Assembly (NCBI GenBank): GCA_002314675.1
Contig: DCGZ01000047.1
Coordinates: 12,950 to 23,514, forward strand
Direction of reading: 5' to 3'
Origin: Fibrobacter sp. UBA1765
GTDB taxonomy: Bacteria > Fibrobacterota > Fibrobacteria > Fibrobacterales > Fibrobacteraceae
DNA: 10,565 nucleotides
Part shown: positions 6,407-10,565 of the stretch, piece by piece
How positions within the stretch are numbered: the stretch's first letter is position 1
Layout: each line of letters begins with the position of its first letter
The notes under the pieces: model-generated
What the model saw: only the letters and a program-made list of their open reading frames with translations
Databases searched by the model: none
What the model was told of the DNA's origin: nothing
Program-made: the position numbers and the translations under genes

Positions 6407-7582
6407 CTATACGTAAGCGCCGTCGTTTCCAGAGTGGAGTTCCACGATTGCATTTTCGAAATCCGCAATCAGGTCCTTCACATTTTCCACGCCTACCGAA
6501 AGACGAAGCACACTAGGAGTAATCCCGTTCTTTTCCAGAATATCCCTAGGCACATCCGCATGAGTCTGGGTAATAGGATAAGTAATCAGGGATTCTACAC
6601 CACCCAGGCTTTCTGCAAACTGAACCAGCTTCACATTTTCCAAAATATATAAAGCCAATTCCCTGGATTCAACTTCAAAGGTAATCATGCTGCCAAAACC
6701 GGTTGCTTCATCCTTCAAGATGTCATGACCTGGATAATCCTCAAAGCCAGGGTAATAAACCTTCTTCACATGCTTATTATTGCGCAGCCACTTTGCAATT
6801 TCAAGAGCATTCTGGGACTGACGTTCCATGCGGATTGGCAAAGTCTTGATACCACGAAGCAAAAGCCAGGAATCAAAAGGCGGAAGGCCCGATCCAACAG
6901 TCTTAATAATAAAGCGGAACTTTTCTGCAATATCCTGACGGTTGGTAGCCAAGAAACCAGCCAAGGTATCATTGTGACCGCAAAGGAACTTGGTTCCGCT
7001 TTCCACCACAATATCGGCACCCAAATTCAGGGGCTGCTGGAAATAGGGCGAAAGGAAAGTGTTGTCGACAATGCACAAAAGTCCATGAGTCTTCGCAATC
7101 CCTGCAACACGACGAACAGAAACAATGTTCATCATGGGATTGGTGGGAGTTTCAAAATAGAGAGCCTTGGTATTGGGCTTAATAAAATCTTCAATATTGT
7201 CTTCAGAGAAATTGACGCGGGTAATTTCCAGTCCGTTTTTCTTGCTGATGTTGTCAAAAAGACGAATGCTTCCGCCGTAAAGGTCGGAGTCAATGATAAT
7301 GTTGTCACCCGGATCAAAAATTTCAAAAAGGGCGGTAATGGCGGCCATGCCAGAAGTGTAAGCGAGAGCATCCACGCCACCTTCCAGAGAAGCCACGATT
7401 TTTTCTAGCTGTTCCCTGGTAGGATTTTGTAAACGGCTATAGTCAAAGCCTGTAGACTTGCCAACTCCACGATGGGCGAAAGTTGCAGTCTGGTAAATAG
7501 GAAAGCTAATGGTTCCAGTAGCATCCTTGTCAAAACGATTCAAATTACCGTGTATACATCGAGTTTCAATTTCTAAGCTCAT
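6407..7582 (-). CDS. metB: Cystathionine gamma-synthase/lyase family PLP enzyme (MetB-like)
   Basis: This is a Cys/Met-metabolism PLP enzyme, 391 residues. Family marks are YSRLQNPTR (48-56, the phosphate-binding Tyr/Arg of the neighbouring subunit), AYTSGMAAI, DSDLYGGS, ETPTNP (144-149), VDNTFLSPYFQQPLNLGADI (172-191), the PLP-lysine in ESGTKFLCGHND (K198), SLGGVESLITYP and LRLSVGVEN. Length and motifs fit the MetB/MccB group better than the longer (about 425 residue) O-acetylhomoserine sulfhydrylases. With PatB next door, the likely reaction is an activated homoserine plus cysteine to cystathionine, then homocysteine. Sequence alone does not separate synthase from lyase. The ATG at 7582 has AAGGAG at 7595-7590. 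Transcription probably starts from the promoter at 7685-7651, with a leader of about 60 nt. Confidence 0.88.
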   Translation of the reverse strand: MSLEIETRCIHGNLNRFDKDATGTISFPIYQTATFAHRGVGKSTGFDYSRLQNPTREQLEKIVASLEGGVDALAYTSGMAAITALFEIFDPGDNIIIDSDLYGGSIRLFDNISKKNGLEITRVNFSEDNIEDFIKPNTKALYFETPTNPMMNIVSVRRVAGIAKTHGLLCIVDNTFLSPYFQQPLNLGADIVVESGTKFLCGHNDTLAGFLATNRQDIAEKFRFIIKTVGSGLPPFDSWLLLRGIKTLPIRMERQSQNALEIAKWLRNNKHVKKVYYPGFEDYPGHDILKDEATGFGSMITFEVESRELALYILENVKLVQFAESLGGVESLITYPITQTHADVPRDILEKNGITPSVLRLSVGVENVKDLIADFENAIVELHSGNDGAYV

Positions 7583-7650
7583 CCCGGCGCTCCTTATCTC
7601 AAACGCTTTTTTAAATTCCCTATCAACTTTATAGGTTTTGTTTATGAGCC

Positions 7651-7685
7651 CAAATATAGTAGGCGTTTATAACATTGTCCAATAC
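7651..7685 (-). promoter_or_regulatory. Promoter of the metB-patB unit
   Basis: GTATTGGAC (7685-7677), 18 nt, TATATTTG (7658-7651) on the minus strand. The bases just upstream (CTAAAAATTAA at 7696-7686) are identical to those at the DUF4418 promoter, and an AT-rich stretch follows, like an UP element. The leader of about 60 nt contains a weak CCTAT/ATAGG hairpin (7619-7635), too small to call a riboswitch. Confidence 0.8.
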
Positions 7686-7734
7686 TTAATTTTTAGGACA
7701 ATTGATAGGATTTTTATATACCATCTCTCCCAAT

Positions 7735-7762
7735 AAAAAAAGCCCGCCTCTTTTGAGACGGG
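7735..7762 (-). terminator. Rho-independent terminator after the DUF4418 gene
   Basis: On the minus strand CCCGTCTC (7762-7755), loop AAAA, GAGGCGGG (7750-7743), then C and seven T. One pair is U-G, which becomes a C/A mismatch on the plus strand, so the signal acts on minus-strand transcripts. It lies about 20 nt past the stop codon at 7783. Confidence 0.88.
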
Positions 7763-7782
7763 AGGTCGATTACATAAATCTA

Positions 7783-8199
7783 TTAAACCCATTCTACTTC
7801 GTTTGCATCAATATCATGCCAATCCAAAACCAAGTCGCTGGCAAAACCCACAAGGGCAATCAGCACACCCACAGAAACAAGAACCGGCGCGGCAACTTCA
7901 TTACAATGCATATGACCATTGGCGCAAACACCCACGATCAAGTTTGGAACCAAGGCAATTGCCAATCCCAAAAGAGCCGTAGCATAAGAAAGTAATCCGT
8001 GAACCTGAGGCTTTAAGATAAACACGGCACCCACAGCCACAACTGCCAAGCCCAACAAGACATCTACGCGGGAGGAACTATTGCAGCGCATTACCAGTTC
8101 CCCTGCAGACTGACAAAACGGAAGTACAACCAAAGAAAGCAAAGCCTCAATTGCACCCAGCGCAATAATCAAAATTCCAAAAACCTTCAGCTTTTTCAT
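7783..8199 (-). CDS. DUF4418-like four-helix membrane protein
   Basis: This 138-residue hydrophobic protein has four likely membrane helices: about 5-27, 46-63, 68-90 and 103-122. Two cysteine-bearing loops stand out: FCQSAGELVMRCN (C29, C39) after helix 1 and VCANGHMHCN (C92, C99) after helix 3. This C...M-x-C pairing is what I associate with the DUF4418 family, whose function is unknown. Such genes are often found beside MacB/FtsX-type ABC transporter genes, and here an ABC ATPase lies upstream, so a shared membrane process is plausible. The charged C-end (DWHDIDANEVEW) should lie outside the bilayer. The ATG at 8199 has AAGGAGAGG upstream. The gene has its own promoter and terminator. Confidence is high for a real membrane protein and moderate for the family name. 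Confidence 0.8.
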   Translation of the reverse strand: MKKLKVFGILIIALGAIEALLSLVVLPFCQSAGELVMRCNSSSRVDVLLGLAVVAVGAVFILKPQVHGLLSYATALLGLAIALVPNLIVGVCANGHMHCNEVAAPVLVSVGVLIALVGFASDLVLDWHDIDANEVEWV

Positions 8200-8226
8200 T
8201 TAGATCCTCTCCTTGTTATAGGTGAC
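8191..8226 (-). repeat. Leader repeat, copy A (before the DUF4418 gene)
   Basis: On the minus strand this covers CACCTATAACAAGGAGAGG, the start codon and the first Lys codons (ATGAAAAAG). It matches 9048-9013 closely (about 30 of 36 positions by eye), including the ribosome site and MKKLKV. The matching promoters upstream extend the similarity between the two places. Confidence 0.7.
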
Positions 8227-8243
8227 ACAATCAATTACGCATC

Positions 8244-8278
8244 CAAATATAGAAGCGGACTTTTACTTCGTCCAATAC
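8244..8278 (-). promoter_or_regulatory. Promoter of the DUF4418 gene
   Basis: GTATTGGAC (8278-8270), 18 nt, TATATTTG (8251-8244) on the minus strand, giving a leader of about 40 nt. It begins under 40 bases past the ATPase stop codon, with no terminator hairpin between, so the gene may be transcribed both alone and by read-through. Confidence 0.8.
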
Positions 8279-8316
8279 TTAATTTTTAGCGGATTTAATA
8301 AGATTTTTTTATACCG

Positions 8317-8961
8317 CTAGAGATTTCCATATTCCCCAGTTTCCAAAGAAAGAACGCCGGACTTCATATGATAAATTCGGTCCCCATATTGGGAGGCAAA
8401 TCGATTATGGGTAGCGACAATTACAGCAGCGCCTTTTCGAGACAGACGATACAGCAAAGAGAAAATCTTCAAGCTATTAAGTTCATCAAGATTACTGGTA
8501 GGCTCGTCAGCCACAATCAAAGCCGGCTTATGAATCAGAGCCCTTGCAAGGGCCACGCGGCCCGATTCACCTTTGGACAAGTTGGCTGGATATTCGTTTA
8601 CAAGATTGGAGATCCCCAAAGTATCCAGCAATTCCTTAAGCCAGTCTTCATCTAGTCGGCTACCATTCAAACCAGCCGCAGACTTAATATTTTCAAGGAC
8701 CGTATAATGAGGCAGAACAGGTTCACCCTGAGGCAAATAACCAATACGTTTTTCTTGCAGTATATCGGTCGTCACGGAACCCGATGTGGGTTCAGTAATT
8801 CCGGCGAGAATATTTAGCAACGTACTTTTACCACTTCCGGATTCACCATAGATTACAATAAAATCTCCGGACCAGGCGAAAATTTCTGCATTGCTTACCG
8901 CATTTATGGTTTTTCCGCCACGAACATATTCTTTATTTAAATCAATACCATTTATTATCAT
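8317..8961 (-). CDS. ABC transporter ATP-binding protein (LolD/MacB-like)
   Basis: This is a 214-residue ABC ATPase with all the core motifs: Walker A GESGSGKS (39-46), Q-loop Gln78 (YLPQGEP), signature LSKGESGRVALARAL (128-142; SKGES replaces the usual SGGQQ), Walker B LIVADEP (148-154) with SNLD, and H-loop His185 (ATHN). Size and sequence fit the LolD/MacB/FtsE class, which works with FtsX-like permeases on lipoproteins, peptides or envelope stress. No permease gene is present in the window. The ATG at 8961 has GGAGG at 8974-8970. A 26-codon open frame (9022-8942) ends 20 bases inside this gene, so its translation could be coupled. The neighbouring DUF4418 protein is a likely partner by context only; the substrate is unknown. 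Confidence 0.92.
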   Translation of the reverse strand: MIINGIDLNKEYVRGGKTINAVSNAEIFAWSGDFIVIYGESGSGKSTLLNILAGITEPTSGSVTTDILQEKRIGYLPQGEPVLPHYTVLENIKSAAGLNGSRLDEDWLKELLDTLGISNLVNEYPANLSKGESGRVALARALIHKPALIVADEPTSNLDELNSLKIFSLLYRLSRKGAAVIVATHNRFASQYGDRIYHMKSGVLSLETGEYGNL

Positions 8962-9022
8962 TCAAACCACCTCCAAGTTTTAAAAAGGGAACAACATTAC
9001 CTAACACTTTTAACTTTTTCAT
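8942..9022 (-). pseudogene. 26-codon leader ORF, possible remnant of a second DUF4418-like gene
   Basis: It starts at ATG 9022 and reads MKKLKVLGNVVPFLKLGGGL then NDNKWY and TGA at 8944-8942, overlapping the ATPase start by 20 bases. The first residues, MKKLKVLG, mirror MKKLKVFG of the DUF4418 protein, and the DNA before them (promoter, CACCTATAACAAG, ribosome site) mirrors that gene's leader. The match stops after about seven codons. It could be a decayed or deleted duplicate whose 5' end now leads into the ATPase gene, or a short coupling peptide. Whether it is translated is unknown. Confidence 0.5.
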
Positions 9023-9048
9023 AAGATCCCTCGCTTGTTATAGGTGGT
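9013..9048 (-). repeat. Leader repeat, copy B (before the ABC ATPase)
   Basis: This is the counterpart of 8191-8226: CACCTATAACAAG, a degraded ribosome site (CGAGGGATC instead of GAGAGGATC) and ATGAAAAAG. The weaker ribosome site and the loss of the following coding sequence suggest that copy B is the decayed one. Confidence 0.65.
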
Positions 9049-9063
9049 ACTTTAATTTGGACA

Positions 9064-9098
9064 CAAATATAAACCACAATTTTATAATTGTCCAATAC
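9064..9098 (-). promoter_or_regulatory. Promoter of the leader ORF and ABC ATPase
   Basis: GTATTGGAC (9098-9090), 18 nt, TATATTTG (9071-9064) on the minus strand. The upstream CTAGAAATTAA (9109-9099) is one base different from the DUF4418 and metB promoters. The distance to the ATPase ATG is about 100 nt, long for this window because the leader ORF lies between. No hairpin terminator separates it from the bioB stop codon at 9149. Confidence 0.8.
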
Positions 9099-9148
9099 TT
9101 AATTTCTAGCAGAATTTATAGATAAAATTTATATATAATACAAATAAG

Positions 9149-10222
9149 TTAACCGTTGCGAGTCCCAGAACAATCCGTGGGTCCGCAGCAGGTGCTATCG
9201 CAGGCGCAGTCACCAGAACAGTCGCAAGCGCAGTCATGATTTCCGCAGGCGGTTCCGTACACAGGATGTACATCGCGCCCCATGGCAGAAAGCATTTCAC
9301 GGTCCCCCTGGATGGTAGATCCAGAAGTTGTCAGCATATTTCCTGTAATGGTGGCGCTGGCACCGGCCTTAAACACCTTCTCGCCATTATTCTGCATGGT
9401 CAAGCGGCCAGCAGCCAGGCGGATGTTTGCGGTAGGATTGATGTAACGGAAGAAGGCGAATGTACGCAGAGCGTCTTCTTCAGGAAGCTGCGGCATGTGT
9501 TCCAAAGGAGAGCCGGGAATCGGCATCAACACATTAATAGGAATGGAACGTACACCGGCCTCAAAAAGACTAATGGCCATATCCAGGCGGTCTTCCCAGG
9601 TTTCACCCATACCGATAATGCCACCGGAACAAACGCAGAAGCCTTCGCTCTGGGCCACCTTAATGGTATCGATTTTCATCTGATAAGTATGGGTGGTACA
9701 GATGTTGGGGAAGTTCCTCTGGGAAGTTTCAATGTTATGATGGTAGCTGGTAACGCCAACAGCGCGCAATCTCTTGAACTGTTCCCGAGTCAAGAACCCC
9801 ATGGAAGCGCAAAGATTCAGCTTGGTTTCCTTCTTCAGGCGCTTATAAATTTCAAGGGCCTTGTCAAACTCTTCCCCAGAAAGGGAACGGCCCGAAGTCA
9901 CCATAGCAAAACGGTCAACGCCTTCGGCCTCATTGGCCTTGGCTTCCGAAATCACCTTGTCCGCATCCAGCAAGGAATAAACTTCGCAATTGGTATGGTT
10001 ATGAATGGACTGGGCGCAGTATTTGCAGTTTTCAGGACAGCGACCACTGCGAGCGTTAATGATAGTACACAAATCCACCTTCTCGCCACAAAGCTTACTT
10101 CGTATGTAATCAGCCCCTTCGCACAGTTGCTGCAAATCGCAGGTCAAAAATGCATTCAGGTCATCACTACGGGTCAAACGACGACCCGCCACAATTTCTT
10201 TCGCAAGGGCAAGAGCATCCAT
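9149..10222 (-). CDS. bioB: Biotin synthase, anaerobe-type, with cysteine-rich C-terminal tail
   Basis: BioB is a radical-SAM enzyme that inserts sulfur into dethiobiotin to make biotin. The 357-residue protein has the SAM-cluster motif CPENCKYC (C62, C66, C69), NLCASMG (C138), FCVCSGGIIGMGE (C196, C198), TYQMKIDT and NIRLAAGR (R268). At the place of E. coli Cys97 (RFCMGAAW) it has RFAMVTSG, so one classical [2Fe-2S] ligand is missing. This fits the type reported from obligate anaerobes with a different auxiliary cluster. Residues 326-351 hold nine cysteines beyond the normal end of the family. I chose ATG 10222 with AGGAAG at 10233-10228; the longer open frame begins with a TTG that lies inside the promoter -10 box and cannot be the start. 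No other biotin genes are in the window. Confidence 0.93.
   Translation of the reverse strand: MDALALAKEIVAGRRLTRSDDLNAFLTCDLQQLCEGADYIRSKLCGEKVDLCTIINARSGRCPENCKYCAQSIHNHTNCEVYSLLDADKVISEAKANEAEGVDRFAMVTSGRSLSGEEFDKALEIYKRLKKETKLNLCASMGFLTREQFKRLRAVGVTSYHHNIETSQRNFPNICTTHTYQMKIDTIKVAQSEGFCVCSGGIIGMGETWEDRLDMAISLFEAGVRSIPINVLMPIPGSPLEHMPQLPEEDALRTFAFFRYINPTANIRLAAGRLTMQNNGEKVFKAGASATITGNMLTTSGSTIQGDREMLSAMGRDVHPVYGTACGNHDCACDCSGDCACDSTCCGPTDCSGTRNG
9152..9247 (-). other. Cysteine-rich tail of BioB (residues 326-357)
   Basis: Nine of 32 residues are Cys (326, 331, 333, 335, 339, 341, 345, 346, 351), mixed with Asp, Gly, Ala and Ser, in metallothionein-like C-x-C, C-x3-C and C-C spacings. It is in frame with the conserved enzyme and ends at a normal TAA. 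A role in metal or Fe-S cluster supply, or as a sulfur store, is only a guess. Confidence 0.7.
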
Positions 10223-10252
10223 AAAAACTTCCTGGATATAGTATGGTCCGCC

Positions 10253-10287
10253 CAAATTTAAAAAGTGAAGATTTCGCCGTCCAATAC
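10253..10287 (-). promoter_or_regulatory. Promoter of bioB
   Basis: GTATTGGAC (10287-10279), 18 nt, TAAATTTG (10260-10253) on the minus strand, the only copy with A in place of T at the third position of the downstream box. The leader before the ATG at 10222 is about 25 nt. I see no BirA-like palindrome overlapping it. Confidence 0.75.
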
Positions 10288-10490
10288 AATATTTTTAGAA
10301 CTGGAAATTGAAATTTTCTATTACTCAAAGAACTATGTTAAACAGAAAGCCAAGGGATATAATGCTTAAGGCAACGTCATCATAAAGGAGAGCGCCGTTC
10401 CAAGGCGGGAAAGCACATCTAACTTCGCGATAGCTTTTTTGTTAAGTGCGCACAAAACGTCCTTGCTCGCGGCAAGGGAGTAGACGACTT
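10288..10490. other. Intergenic region without a convincing gene
   Basis: Bases 10288-10360 are AT-rich and show no motif beyond the upstream side of the bioB promoter. Bases 10366-10490 are more GC-rich and include a hairpin CCTTGC/GCAAGG (10461-10466 with 10472-10477, loop TCGCG). A minus-strand frame (10548-10366, open to the window edge) passes through this stretch and the hairpin repeats; it has no ribosome site and reads through repeat DNA, so I do not call it a gene. The stretch may be a dispersed Fibrobacter-type intergenic element. Confidence 0.45.
10461..10477. repeat. GC-rich intergenic hairpin
   Basis: Perfect 6-bp inverted repeat CCTTGC / GCAAGG around TCGCG. There is no T-run on either side, so it is more like a repetitive palindromic element than a terminator. 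Confidence 0.4.
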
Positions 10491-10565
10491 TCAGAGCATC
10501 TCCACATTTTGTGGAGGTGCTTCTGCAAACTTCAGAGCATCTCCACATTTTGTGGAGGAGCTTCT
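10491..10565. repeat. Tandem 41-nt hairpin repeat, running off the window
   Basis: Two copies of a unit of about 34 nt beginning TCAGAGCATCTCCACATTTT (starts 10491 and 10532) are separated by a short link, giving a period of 41 nt. The copies differ at one base (GGAGGTGC versus GGAGGAGC). Each holds an inverted repeat CTCCACA/TGTGGAG around TTT; in copy 1 the stem extends to 11 bp with one wobble (GCATCTCCACA / TGTGGAGGTGC). The link is too short for a CRISPR spacer. More copies may follow past base 10565. Confidence 0.75.

Noticed and set aside
6407..7582. O-acetylhomoserine sulfhydrylase (MetY) identity
   Set aside because: The protein is about 391 residues with GTKFLCGHND around the PLP lysine, closer to the MetB/MccB group than to the longer MetY group; direct sulfhydrylation cannot be fully excluded.
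7583..7650. Possible sulfur-related riboswitch (SAM type) in the metB leader
   Set aside because: The leader is only about 60 nt with one 5-bp hairpin (7619-7635) and none of the multi-helix structure of known SAM riboswitches.
9149..10255. Longer bioB start (TTG at 10255)
   Set aside because: That TTG is part of the promoter -10 box, upstream of the expected transcript start.
9236..10261. 341-codon plus-strand frame opposite bioB
   Set aside because: BioB motifs on the minus strand are unambiguous; the plus frame has no recognisable domain.
10366..10548. 60-codon minus-strand frame at the right edge, open to the window end
   Set aside because: It reads through the tandem hairpin repeats and another hairpin, has no ribosome site, and lies upstream of the bioB promoter; repeat DNA is the simpler reading.
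10491..10565. Possible CRISPR array
   Set aside because: The units are palindromic but the link between them is only about 6-7 nt, far too short for a spacer, and no cas gene is present.

Overview
All recognisable genes lie on the minus strand, so the window reads right to left. The content suggests an obligate anaerobe of the Fibrobacter/Bacteroidetes/Chlorobi superphylum, most likely a Fibrobacter. The main reasons are a promoter signature (GTATTGGAC, 18 nt, TATATTTG) that resembles the Bacteroidetes -33/-7 promoter, a biotin synthase of the anaerobic type, and an AprBA-type APS reductase placed with CysDN. The genus is my inference from memory of such sequences, not from a database search.

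Layout in the direction of transcription: (1) 10565-10288, a non-coding edge with a 41-nt tandem repeat of hairpins and a further GC hairpin. (2) bioB (10222-9149), with its own promoter and an odd cysteine-rich tail. (3) An ABC-transporter ATPase (8961-8317), preceded by a 26-codon open frame whose promoter, leader and first codons look duplicated from the next gene. (4) A DUF4418-like four-helix membrane protein (8199-7783), with its own promoter and a strong terminator. (5) A sulfur block: metB-like and patB-like PLP enzymes (7582-5120), then aprA-aprB-cysD-cysN (5007-432), closed by a terminator at 366-403. (6) The 5' end of an exported protein gene (179-1), with its own promoter.

How the genes fit together: CysD/CysN activate sulfate to APS. 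AprA/AprB would reduce APS directly to sulfite, which agrees with the absence of an APS-kinase (CysC) domain on CysN. The MetB-like and PatB-like enzymes would carry sulfur from cysteine through cystathionine to homocysteine. No sulfite reductase, sulfate transporter or quinone-interacting Qmo complex is in the window, so an assimilatory role is inferred rather than shown.

The most noteworthy items are six promoter copies with identical 18-nt spacing, three of which share a longer upstream block; a CysN with a C-terminal domain of about 137 residues that is not CysC; a BioB lacking one classical [2Fe-2S] ligand and carrying nine cysteines in its last 32 residues; the duplicated leader before an ATPase that has no permease here; and two families of intergenic hairpin repeats. 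I did not find a defence system, CRISPR array, transposase, tRNA or rRNA.
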